Source: a bacterium (GTDB lineage Bacteria > Zixibacteria > MSB-5A5 > GN15 > FEB-12). From it: 64,000 nt of DNA. Each line of letters starts with the position of its first letter. Positions within the stretch are counted from its first letter, which is position 1. The translations under genes and the position numbers were made by a program. Positions 9,420 to 17,380 of the stretch are shown piece after piece. The stretch covers positions 682,001 to 746,000 of the forward strand of contig JAHLKV010000002.1 in assembly GCA_020444475.1 (NCBI GenBank), in the 5' to 3' direction. A model generated the notes under the pieces. It was given only the letters and a program-made list of their open reading frames with translations. It was not told the DNA's origin and ran no database searches.

Positions 9420-9623
9420 CGTCCGATCAGAAGGTTTGCTGTTAGCATTTGCTGTTCCCCCGCGGCCACTGCAGTCTACAATCAAGGGAACCCTGTCCGC
9501 CCGGCCCAAGTTCCATACGTGACCGTGAGTGTCGCGAATCATGAATGACCTCACCGGCCTTCGAGCGAGGCTGATAACCGAGAGATTTCTTCCCTCCGTC
9601 GGTCGATCCGATTCAGCCGATCC

Positions 9624-10121
9624 CTAATACCACATCCGTTCGATACCCGCCGCCCGGCGGGCGTCGGCCAACTGCCCCCGATGCATGTACCAATGATCGG
9701 CCACATACTGAAGGCACCGGCGATACGTCCCGAACAACCCCTCACCGCCCTTCGGTGCGCTCGCGCTGAACCGGTCCAAATCCTCCTCAGACAATGAATC
9801 GAGCAGCGCGATTGTTGAGGCACGCCGATTCCGGCACTCTTTGAGCACCCGGTCGAACGCGGGGAAGAGGCTCGCATCGCCCGACACCTCAGCCCCATCA
9901 AACAGTTCTTCCCAGTCAGCCAGTGGATTCGGCTCGCCGAGCATGAAGCGGTGAATCACCAGTCCTTCGATGTACGCCAGATGTCCAAGCACCCACAGGG
10001 TATGACAGCCGCCGTTCGGAGTCGGCGGGACCATACAATGCTCGCGCATCTCCTCGATCCGCGAGAAAACGATCTCTTCGCTTTGCTTCAGATTCTCTTT
10101 GATAAGAACGATTGAGTCCAC
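9624..10121 (-). CDS. DinB family protein
   Basis: 165 residues of a four-helix DinB/DUF664-like fold. It has the two typical His regions: 'LWVLGHLAYIEGLVIHRF' and 'VADHWYMHRGQLADARR', which supply metal ligands in the family. GTG 10121 has GGAG 5 bases upstream; a GTG at 10127 is too close to that site. Members are putative metal-dependent thiol S-transferases or stress proteins, usually of unknown substrate. Another DinB-like gene is at 22694. Confidence 0.8.
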   Translation of the reverse strand: MDSIVLIKENLKQSEEIVFSRIEEMREHCMVPPTPNGGCHTLWVLGHLAYIEGLVIHRFMLGEPNPLADWEELFDGAEVSGDASLFPAFDRVLKECRNRRASTIALLDSLSEEDLDRFSASAPKGGEGLFGTYRRCLQYVADHWYMHRGQLADARRAAGIERMWY

Positions 10122-10332
10122 ACGCACTCCGTGTTTTGATCCGGAAGGAACCCGGAAGTCTCATCACCAAAATGTCCCGTGCGGGCGACAGTGACAACCC
10201 CGAACTGGGTCACACCGCGTATTCGCAGCCGAACAAGTTGACGTAGTGACCGTTACAGGTGTATAGTACTTCACCGACCGGTCCGCAGCCACCACTATCG
10301 ATCCGAAGTAACGCCCGATTAAGGAGCTAGCC

Positions 10333-10791
10333 ATGACTCAACTGCTCAACCAGCAAATCAAGCAGCGGACGTTCATCGCCGCCTCCCCGGAGAAAGTCTA
10401 CGATACGATCACCAGCGCCAAAGACTGGGACACCTTTTTTACTACCGGTATGGAGCTTGACCCCAAACCCGGCGGCGTCTGCTCCTTCTGCTGGCAAGAC
10501 TGGGGACCGGACAAATATACGCTCGAAGTACCCGGAAGAGTGCTGGAGGCCAAACGCCCGGAGTTGTTCTCATTCGAGTGGGGAAGTGAAGGCAGGGCGA
10601 CAACTATTAGAATGGAACTCTCGCCCGTTGCGAACGGCACCGTGCTCACGGTTACTGAAAGCGGCTATCGCGATACTCCCGAGAGTATTGCCATGATGCT
10701 CGAATGTGCGTCAGGCTGGGGCGAAGCTGTCACCCTGCTCAAGTTCTACATCGAGCACGGCATCGTCTACACCAGCGCGCTCAAACAATAG
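10333..10791 (+). CDS. SRPBCC / AHSA1 domain protein
   Basis: 152 residues, START-like. 'QIKQRTFIAASPEKVYDTITSAKDWDTFFT' at the N-terminus and 'GWGEAVTLLKFYIEHG' at the end are typical of the AHSA1 (activator of Hsp90 ATPase homolog 1-like) group. AAGGAG lies 7 bases upstream of ATG 10333. These proteins bind hydrophobic ligands in a helix-grip pocket; the ligand is unknown. The gene is single and converges with the cysteine synthase gene. Confidence 0.85.
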   Translation: MTQLLNQQIKQRTFIAASPEKVYDTITSAKDWDTFFTTGMELDPKPGGVCSFCWQDWGPDKYTLEVPGRVLEAKRPELFSFEWGSEGRATTIRMELSPVANGTVLTVTESGYRDTPESIAMMLECASGWGEAVTLLKFYIEHGIVYTSALKQ

Positions 10792-10819
10792 CCGCCCCCG
10801 CTACCGCACTCTCTACGGT

Positions 10820-11746
10820 CTATCGATACAAGTCACCGGACAGGTAGCGAAGGCCGGAGTCGATAATGAGCGTCACGACCTTCTTGCCCGGCCCCAGTTC
10901 GCGCGCTCGCTGCAGCGCCGCCCAGACATTAGCCCCCGATGTTATCCCGCCCCAGACGCCTTCCTGCGCTGCCAGTGCCCGGGCCGTTGCGTACGCGTCC
11001 TTGTCGGTTACGGCTATCACCCCGTCCTTCAGGTCGCTCCTGAAAATCGACGGTACAAATCCCAACCCGATTCCTTCAAGTCGGTGCGTACCGGAAACAT
11101 CTCCGCCCGACAGGAATCGCACCCGCTCCGGCTCGATTGCGAGACACCGTACGGAGGGGTTCTCCTGCTTGAAAATCTCGGCGTTCCCGGAGAATGACGC
11201 TCCCGTGCCGACCCCGGTCACGAACTCATCGATATCGGGACCGATCTCCGCAACAATCTCCCGAGCCATCGCATGATACGCCCGTCGGTTGTCGACGTTG
11301 TTGATCTGGTCCGTCCAGAACGTGTTCGGCTCCTCGCTCAACTCCTTGGCCCGGGCGATCATGTCATCGATCAACTTCGCCGTGATCTTCCCACCGTCGC
11401 TCGGTATCAGCTCCAGCGTCGCGCCGAACACACGCATCGTCTGGAGCTTCTCTTCGGCGAATGCGTCCGAGGACACGAAATGCGCCCGATAGCCACGGTT
11501 GGCGCAGACCATCGCCAGCGACGCTCCCGTACTGCCGCCGGTGTATTCGACGACCGTGCCTCCGGGGCGAAGCTCACCACGTTGCTCAGCGCCTTCGATC
11601 ATCGCGAGCGCCATCCGGTCCTTCATGCTGCCGGTCGGATTCCCCCCTTCGTACTTCACATAGACCTCCGCACACTCCCGCCCCGGGAGCCGCTCCAGCT
11701 TGATCAACGGTGTTTTGCCGACTCTGTTCACGGTATCACCGCACAC
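10820..11746 (-). CDS. PLP-dependent cysteine synthase family protein
   Basis: 308 residues of the fold-type II PLP family. The PLP lysine is K42 in 'GGNPTGSMKDRMA', the substrate-binding loop is T69-GGSTG-A, and 'GVGTGASFSG' binds the PLP phosphate. It would make L-cysteine from O-acetylserine (or O-phosphoserine) and sulfide; cystathionine beta-synthase-like use is also possible. The start (GTG 11746) lies 11 bases inside the MarR gene, with AGGAG almost touching it; GTG 11731 is the alternative. The overlap implies translational coupling with the MarR regulator. Confidence 0.88.
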   Translation of the reverse strand: MCGDTVNRVGKTPLIKLERLPGRECAEVYVKYEGGNPTGSMKDRMALAMIEGAEQRGELRPGGTVVEYTGGSTGASLAMVCANRGYRAHFVSSDAFAEEKLQTMRVFGATLELIPSDGGKITAKLIDDMIARAKELSEEPNTFWTDQINNVDNRRAYHAMAREIVAEIGPDIDEFVTGVGTGASFSGNAEIFKQENPSVRCLAIEPERVRFLSGGDVSGTHRLEGIGLGFVPSIFRSDLKDGVIAVTDKDAYATARALAAQEGVWGGITSGANVWAALQRARELGPGKKVVTLIIDSGLRYLSGDLYR

Positions 11747-12227
11747 TCCTAAGATGTTTCATCGCCCGGTCCTTGAAGTCGCGACGCCGGACTTCAGCCT
11801 CCAGCTTGTCGAGACCCTGAAGGAAGTCTCTGTTGGAGCGAAGCATCTCCCGTATCGACGCCCTCCCTGCCCGCCAGATCTTCTCGAATTGCGGCAACCG
11901 ACGCTCAGCTTTGGTCGATAGTCGCAGTACCCTCGTTCTCCCGTCCTTCTCACAACGCGACACCGTCAGGTAACCTTTTTGGACCATCCGCCCGATCATC
12001 TTGGTCACCGCCGGCTGGGACATGTGAAAAGCTTCCGCAAGTTCACTCATGGTGCCCTGGCCCTGTCGCTTGAGTTTGATAAGCACGAGATGCCAGCTTG
12101 GCTCGATATCGACACCGGCCGCCTTGTACAACTCCCGGATACCGGTCGAGAAAGCGTCGCTGAGCCGCTTCAGCCGGGCAGTCACGCCCAGATACTCCAG
12201 CTCCCTCAAAAAGTCGTCGTCCATCAT
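11736..12227 (-). CDS. MarR family transcriptional regulator
   Basis: 163 residues with a winged helix: 'GTMSELAEAFHMSQPAVTKMIGRMVQKGYL' followed by the wing 'SRCEKDGRTRVLRLS'. A Cys in the wing (SRCEKDGR) might allow thiol or oxidant sensing. AAGGAG is 7 bases upstream of ATG 12227 and overlaps the palindromic operator candidate. It is the first gene of a two-gene operon with the cysteine synthase, suggesting regulation of cysteine supply or sulfide response. Confidence 0.9.
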   Translation of the reverse strand: MMDDDFLRELEYLGVTARLKRLSDAFSTGIRELYKAAGVDIEPSWHLVLIKLKRQGQGTMSELAEAFHMSQPAVTKMIGRMVQKGYLTVSRCEKDGRTRVLRLSTKAERRLPQFEKIWRAGRASIREMLRSNRDFLQGLDKLEAEVRRRDFKDRAMKHLRSVR

Positions 12228-12233
12228 CAGCTC

Positions 12234-12247
12234 CTTAACTGGTTAAG
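12234..12247. promoter_or_regulatory. Palindromic operator candidate overlapping the marR ribosome site
   Basis: CTTAACTGGTTAAG is an inverted repeat with a two-base centre, 7 bases upstream of the MarR start, and its right side (as transcribed) merges into the AAGGAG ribosome site. A second inverted repeat, ATACTT-8-AAGTAT, is at 12263-12282. Two such sites in front of a MarR gene fit autorepression. Confidence 0.5.
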
Positions 12248-12304
12248 TAAATATAGAAGGAAATACTTAACGCATCAAGTATATTACGGCCAGGAAGGTC
12301 CGCT

Positions 12305-12342
12305 CAAAAAAAGACCGGCGGCCGGGAGATACCAGCCGCCGG
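12305..12342 (-). terminator. Rho-independent terminator of the sorting-domain protein gene
   Basis: On the minus strand, CCGGCGGC pairs with GCCGCCGG around a 12-base loop and is followed by TCTTTTTTT. It sits just after the stop at 12379. Confidence 0.75.
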
Positions 12343-12378
12343 ATAACACGGGCATCGACAGACAACAACGAAAAGCCG

Positions 12379-14310
12379 CTACTTCACCAGCACCATCTTC
12401 TTCGTCTCCGTGAAACTGTCTGTTTGGAGGCGATAGAAGTATACGCCGGCCGCAACCATTTCTCCCTCCGCATTGCAGCCGTCCCACGTCGTCTGATACG
12501 ATCCGGCCGGCTTCACATCATCCACCAGTGTGACAACCTTCTGCCCCAGGGCGTTGAACACTTCGATCGTTACATCGGACTTCTCCGGCAGACTGTACCT
12601 GATCGTCGTCGTTGGATTAAACGGGTTGGGATAGCACTGCGACAGCGCATACCCCGGAATTGGCATATCGTCCGCGGGCTCGTGGACGTCGGTGGAAATA
12701 TCCGTAACCAACTCGATATGCCAGGCTTTGAGCGTTCCGCTGTTGCCTGACACACTGTCGCTCAGCATCAGCACCCACTCGCCTGTCGGGTCCATTCCGC
12801 GAAAGCCGCCGAGCTGCTCGCGGGGACGGAATCTGCCGGTGTACGGAGCCTGGGCGAAACCAATGGCGGCCACCGCGCCATCGACAAACCCGGTGCCGGT
12901 GAAATCCACTCCGGCCGCGTCGTGCGGCGCCACCAGCGTCACCTCGACTCCATCGTGCGACAACACCGCCATCACCTCGTCCACCGCCGGATGTTCCAGG
13001 GTATCGAGATAGACCCGGACGCCCATCACATGCAGTCCGGCCAGTCCCGGGTCATCGATCAGTATCGTATCGACTGCAGGTGAGGTGTCATCGAACGGAA
13101 GCTCGATACCACCATCGTGGAAGGTGTGCGATGTGAATCCCGGCTCCGGCGCGAATTTCACCAGGAATGCCGACATCGTATCGCCGGACATCAGACCGCC
13201 GACGGCATAACCGTTGTCCGCGGTCTGGACCAGACCGTACGGCGTATGGCCGTGGAGAGAATCACCCCAGAACGCCGTCCACGTCGTGTCACCGAGCGAG
13301 TCAAACTTGATCAGCCCCACCTGCCAGTTGCCGTGACGATGCCACGAGGCTGCCACCGCATAGCCGCCGTCGACCGTCTCAATACCGCTCCACCCGACAT
13401 CGTGGTAGCTGTCGCCCAGCTGCGTGCTCCACTGCACGCCGCCGCCGGCGTTCGTCTTGACAACATAGACATCCTTCGGCCAGCTCACGTCATGGCGGAA
13501 GCCACTGAGGAGGTACCCGCCGTCCGACGTTTGGCAGATATGATACGCATACTCGTCGAAGGGATGAGCGCTTCCGATGGCGTTGGACCACAGCTCAGCT
13601 CCGGCCTGATCGAGTTTGAGAATCAGCATGTCATAGTCGTACTGGGTATCAAACGACTGCGTGTATCCGGTAACGACAAACCCCCCATCCGCAGTAACAT
13701 TCATGTGTGTGGGTTGATCGGAGTCCGGCCAGGCTAGATGGTACGGGATCTGCTGGACCCCAAGCGTGTCCGTTTTCGCCATCCAGATATCGTAGACGGT
13801 CGACGAATTCCAGAAGACACCGGTCGCAACATATCCACCATCGAGGGTTTGCGCCGCACCGATTCCGGACACACCCCCCGTATCCCTGCCGACCAGCGAG
13901 CCCCATTCGCCATAGCCGTCCTGGTCGGTCTTGACCAGGTATATTTTGGAAGGAGAACCCGGCGGCGAAATGGGTGCAGCCGTTCCCGCAATCACAAAAC
14001 CGCCGTCGCGTGTGGGGCGAAGATACCCGCCGTTTTCCGCATGTCCGCTGGCGCCGATCTCTCGCGTCCAGAGCGTATCACCCAGTGAGTCAGTGCGAAT
14101 CATGTACAAATCCCGATGTGTATCCCCTTCGGGGACGACATACCCCCCCAACACGAACCCGCCATCAGGAAGCTCATACAGTGAGTGAGCCGCCGAATGC
14201 GGCGCATACGTCCGCGACCAGAGCGTGTCCGGCGCCTGTGCCGATGCCATCACGGCGAAAGCGAGCACAGACATCGCAACCGTCAGACTAGTAATGACCA
14301 GATTCTTCAT
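12379..14310 (-). CDS. Secreted repeat protein with P-domain and C-terminal type A sorting domain
   Basis: 643 residues from ATG 14310, with a signal peptide (MKNLVITSLTVAMSVLAFAVMASAQA). Residues about 30-400 contain many 'T.DGGFV(I/V)AG' blocks of about 50 residues, a beta-propeller-like repeat found in secreted proteins. Next is a proprotein convertase P-domain-like region ('LDTLEHPAVDEVMAVLSHDGVEV', 'GTGFVDGA'). The last 80 residues form the FlgD-like sorting domain, with 'NPFNPTTTIRYSLPEKSDV' and ending 'KKMVLVK'. The domain layout indicates a cell-surface or secreted structural or adhesive protein. It has its own terminator at 12305. Confidence 0.88.
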   Translation of the reverse strand: MKNLVITSLTVAMSVLAFAVMASAQAPDTLWSRTYAPHSAAHSLYELPDGGFVLGGYVVPEGDTHRDLYMIRTDSLGDTLWTREIGASGHAENGGYLRPTRDGGFVIAGTAAPISPPGSPSKIYLVKTDQDGYGEWGSLVGRDTGGVSGIGAAQTLDGGYVATGVFWNSSTVYDIWMAKTDTLGVQQIPYHLAWPDSDQPTHMNVTADGGFVVTGYTQSFDTQYDYDMLILKLDQAGAELWSNAIGSAHPFDEYAYHICQTSDGGYLLSGFRHDVSWPKDVYVVKTNAGGGVQWSTQLGDSYHDVGWSGIETVDGGYAVAASWHRHGNWQVGLIKFDSLGDTTWTAFWGDSLHGHTPYGLVQTADNGYAVGGLMSGDTMSAFLVKFAPEPGFTSHTFHDGGIELPFDDTSPAVDTILIDDPGLAGLHVMGVRVYLDTLEHPAVDEVMAVLSHDGVEVTLVAPHDAAGVDFTGTGFVDGAVAAIGFAQAPYTGRFRPREQLGGFRGMDPTGEWVLMLSDSVSGNSGTLKAWHIELVTDISTDVHEPADDMPIPGYALSQCYPNPFNPTTTIRYSLPEKSDVTIEVFNALGQKVVTLVDDVKPAGSYQTTWDGCNAEGEMVAAGVYFYRLQTDSFTETKKMVLVK

Positions 14311-14783
14311 GTAAGACCCCCGGCGAAGCCTGAGATAGATGATTTGTTGTCCCGTGAAGACGCGGAGACCCGAGCAGCATGCCCTCGATGGCGGACCCCA
14401 CACCCCGTATCACCCAAAATCTATTGAATTATCCACGATTGGTCAAGGATATGTGCCGTACTCGACCGAAAGGGGCAGTTCGAGCAACTCCCCCATTAAT
14501 ATGACCGCCCCGAGGGATGAGGTTCCATACAGGAAATCCCCATAATACCCCCGTTGAGGCCGCTCCTTCACGCTCGTCGCCCCCTCCCAACCATCGATAA
14601 CCGCTTGTTGTCCCGACGCTTACACTTTTCTGAGATTCTGCTCAAGTTTGCCTCCTCCGACTCCGAATCATGGAGTACGCGGGTACATACAATCCATATC
14701 AACACACCGTCCGACCCGGCGCCACCCGCGCCGCCGGGCTCTCTCGATTCACTGTCAGACTTTCTGTGGGTAAGGAGTTCGCT
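14311..14783. other. Divergent intergenic region
   Basis: 473 bases between divergent envelope genes; it should hold both promoters. The open frames here are not convincing. I looked for a sigma-28-like motif near 14640 and could not support it. Confidence 0.3.
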
Positions 14784-15512
14784 ATGAAACGTCTCGCTGT
14801 CATTACCGCCGTCCTCGTCCTGGCGCCGATCCTCGCGGCTTCGGCAGCCGACAATGACTACCCGATGCCGACGATGGAGCAGCAACGGGAAAATCAACAC
14901 GCCCTGCCGAGCATTCGCACCGTTACCGGCCAGCTTATCACCGGCTACAACGGCGGCACGGGGGTGCACGCCAGCTTCACGTTCAATAACTTCGCCGAAG
15001 GTTTTCCGTTCAGCCTGCGCGCCGGTGTCGGCCACTCCTGGGTGGCGCCCGGCGATGCGGTCGCTGCCCGGCGCATCTTTATCGATCAAAACACCAACGG
15101 CGAACCCCGCTCCAAGGCCAAGGTCTGGGATGTACGACTCGATGTCATGTATCCCGTCCAGCTCTTCAATCTCAAGCACACCAGCGCTTTCGGCGGACCC
15201 CGACATACCGCCTACGAAGCCTACTTCGAGTACATCGGTGGCAACGAAACCTTCGACGTCATCTCCAAGTCCTGGGGAGTCGGCGGCGGTCTCGAGACCT
15301 CGTTTCCGGTCTCGCCGCGTGTCTCGATGATCGTTGTCGCCGGCGCCGACTACTTCTTCCGAAGTGAGCTGTCCGGTCACGACACGTACTACCGTCCCGA
15401 CGGTGACGATCTAAACGCCAAAGAGAGCTTCACGTACGACGACGCCGACAAGGCCGTCGAACAACCCGACTTCGAAACCCGCATCATGTTCGGGGTTTCC
15501 TATCAGTTCTAA
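14784..15512 (+). CDS. Outer-membrane beta-barrel protein
   Basis: 242 residues. The signal peptide MKRLAVITAVLVLAPILAASAA is followed by aromatic-rich amphipathic strands and a C-terminal 'ETRIMFGVSYQF', ending in Phe as barrels do. ATG 14784 is preceded by AAGGAG. It leads a plus-strand group with the DUF4266 and DUF3570 genes, separated from them by a strong hairpin at 15520-15546. The ligand is unknown. Confidence 0.75.
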   Translation: MKRLAVITAVLVLAPILAASAADNDYPMPTMEQQRENQHALPSIRTVTGQLITGYNGGTGVHASFTFNNFAEGFPFSLRAGVGHSWVAPGDAVAARRIFIDQNTNGEPRSKAKVWDVRLDVMYPVQLFNLKHTSAFGGPRHTAYEAYFEYIGGNETFDVISKSWGVGGGLETSFPVSPRVSMIVVAGADYFFRSELSGHDTYYRPDGDDLNAKESFTYDDADKAVEQPDFETRIMFGVSYQF

Positions 15513-15519
15513 CACCACG

Positions 15520-15546
15520 CGGCGGACCGCCCAAAGCGGTCCGCCG
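15520..15546 (+). terminator. Strong hairpin between barrel and DUF4266 genes
   Basis: CGGCGGACCGC and GCGGTCCGCCG form an 11-pair stem with loop CCAAA. There is no T-run, so it may be an RNA-stabilising or attenuating element rather than a full terminator. Confidence 0.45.
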
Positions 15547-15598
15547 ACCTCGCTGATCACACGATGCTGAGTTTGTGGAAACCACGAGAGATGCAGCT

Positions 15599-15829
15599 AT
15601 GAAGACAAAGATTCCGTTTCTTGTCATCCTGCCGGTTGCGGCAGCCGCCCTCATCGGCGGCTGCGCCGCTCCCGGCAAACAGATGTGCGATGCGCCGGCG
15701 GTCGGCGCCGAAGAGATCCAGCTCGATCAGCAGGCCAACAAGCTGATGACCGACGACCATATCTACTTCTCCAAGGAAGGCTCTTCGGGCGGGCGATCTT
15801 TCGGCAGCGGTGGATGCGGGTGCAACTGA
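15599..15829 (+). CDS. DUF4266 lipoprotein, copy 1
   Basis: 76 residues. A lipoprotein signal (MKTKIPFLVILPVAAAALIGGC, lipobox IGGC) leads to a short body and a conserved tail: 'DDHIYFSKE', then 'SSGGRSF' and a final 'GGCGCN'. The paralogue at 32538 has nearly the same tail. Its stop overlaps the DUF3570 start by one base (TGATG), indicating coupled translation. Established context: DUF4266 and DUF3570 genes travel together, often with ApbE and thioredoxin; the role is not known. The Gly/Cys tail may be a metal or modification site (inference). Confidence 0.85.
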   Translation: MKTKIPFLVILPVAAAALIGGCAAPGKQMCDAPAVGAEEIQLDQQANKLMTDDHIYFSKEGSSGGRSFGSGGCGCN

Positions 15830-17097
15830 TGAACCCGCGCTCGCTGACAAAACCGCTGGCATCGATTGCGGCCGCCCTGCTGGCCGTCTCACCGACTGCT
15901 GTCCATGCGCAAAACCGCTCGGAGACGACCCTGCTGGTCTACTCCGAGAAAGACCGCATGAAAGCGACCGAAGCGGTCTTCAACTTGACGCGCCAGCTCA
16001 AAAACGACTTCACCCTCAACCTGGCGATCACCTACGACGGTCTCACCGGCGCCTCACCAACCGGCGCCTCGCCGTCCAAACAACCCCAGACCATCACCCG
16101 CCCCTCCGGCGGAGGTGTCATTGTCCTCGATGCCGGCGAATACCCCCGCGACGACGGCTTCAAGGATCGACGCTTCTCCATTGATGCCGCTGTCACCAAA
16201 CCGGTCAGCGGCTCGGTCACCCTCACCGGCGGTCTGCGACTCTCCAGCGAGTATGACTATTCCTCGGTCGGCGTCAACGCCGCCGTCGAAAAACGCTTCA
16301 ATAACAACCGCACCCGGATCGGCGTGTCCGGAGCTATCTCGAGAGATGTCATCAGGCCACTCGGGGGTACGCCGGATCCATTCCATGATATAACGACCAT
16401 CACCGAAGACGATGGCTTGTTCCTCGAATGGAACGGTCAGCAGAAGATCACTGCCGACGCCGTTCTCAGTGTCACCCGCTTCCTCAGCCCGGAAACCGTC
16501 GTTCGCGTTAACTATGCTCTGTCCGTCGCCGACGGCTACCTGACCGATCCCTATAAGATCATCTCCGTCGTCCAGCCGATCGACTCAACCGATCCCGGCG
16601 AGCCGGCCCAGAGCCTTTACGAGCACCGCCCCGACAATCGCACCGGCCATGCCCTGTACGGACAGATCAAACGCTCGACACCACTCGGCGTACCCGATGC
16701 CTCCTACCGCTTTTATTTCGACAACTGGGGCATCACCTCCCACACCGTCACGCTGTCCTGGCGGGTTGACTTCAAAAGCGTCGGCGCGTTCCAGCCGATG
16801 ACCCGATGGTACACCCAGACGCGCGCCGACTTCTCCAGACCGTTCCTCATCCAGGGACAACCGCTGCCTGACTACGCTACCGCCGACAGCCGCTTCATGT
16901 CGTTCGACGCCCTGACGTACGGCATGACCTACGACGTTCCGGTAAGCCCCAGCTCGCGGCTGATCCTGTCGATGGAATGGTACACCCAGCGAGGGGACAC
17001 CAGTCCTCCCGAATCGTTCGGACCGCTTCGGGAGTTCGATCTCTTTCCGCCCCTCGAAGCCTACATGCTGCGGATCGGTCTCTCGCATGATTTCTAA
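15829..17097 (+). CDS. DUF3570 outer-membrane beta-barrel, copy 1
   Basis: 422 residues with a signal peptide (MNPRSLTKPLASIAAALLAVSPTAVHAQ). The DUF3570 hallmarks are present: 'LLVYSEKDRMKATEAVFN', 'LTYDGLTGASP.GA.PS' type region, 'GYLTDPYKIISVVQP', and the end 'GDTSPPESFGPLREFDLFPP...IGLSHDF'. Many beta strands and a C-terminal Phe predict an outer-membrane barrel. It is coupled to DUF4266 and shares all these blocks with the copy at 31276. Unlike copy 2, there is no ApbE or thioredoxin next to it. A terminator follows at 17124. Confidence 0.88.
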   Translation: MNPRSLTKPLASIAAALLAVSPTAVHAQNRSETTLLVYSEKDRMKATEAVFNLTRQLKNDFTLNLAITYDGLTGASPTGASPSKQPQTITRPSGGGVIVLDAGEYPRDDGFKDRRFSIDAAVTKPVSGSVTLTGGLRLSSEYDYSSVGVNAAVEKRFNNNRTRIGVSGAISRDVIRPLGGTPDPFHDITTITEDDGLFLEWNGQQKITADAVLSVTRFLSPETVVRVNYALSVADGYLTDPYKIISVVQPIDSTDPGEPAQSLYEHRPDNRTGHALYGQIKRSTPLGVPDASYRFYFDNWGITSHTVTLSWRVDFKSVGAFQPMTRWYTQTRADFSRPFLIQGQPLPDYATADSRFMSFDALTYGMTYDVPVSPSSRLILSMEWYTQRGDTSPPESFGPLREFDLFPPLEAYMLRIGLSHDF

Positions 17098-17123
17098 GTA
17101 GCCTTACCTCCCGAAAGCACGAA

Positions 17124-17155
17124 GGCCCGGCGCCCTGCCGGGTCTTTGTGTTTTT
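17124..17155 (+). terminator. Rho-independent terminator after DUF3570 copy 1
   Basis: CCCGGC pairs with GCCGGG around a five-base loop, followed by TCTTTGTGTTTTT, 27 bases after the stop. Confidence 0.7.
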
Positions 17156-17187
17156 CACACCTCCGTCCGCACGCGACAGTATAATAA

Positions 17188-17215
17188 TTGACAAGTCTAT
17201 CCAGTATCGTATCTT
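17188..17215 (+). promoter_or_regulatory. Candidate sigma-70-type promoter
   Basis: TTGACA (17188-17193), a 16-base spacer and TATCTT (17210-17215), about 165 bases upstream of the large secreted protein gene. Confidence 0.4.
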
Positions 17216-17380
17216 TAAGTGACGTCTGATCAGACTCCAGGTTGTTCAACCGACTCTCATCAATCGACTCACACACACATCACCGGCATCTCCGATAGCA
17301 TCGGCTGTCATTTCGGCACTCGGGGCATGCAATTCAGAGCTTTTTACAGCCGATGGCATCGGTCCGGCATAGGAGGCTGT

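Noticed and set aside
14630..14680. Sigma-28-like promoter (TCAAGTTT ... CCGA)
   Set aside because: Spacing and the -10 do not match the consensus well enough.
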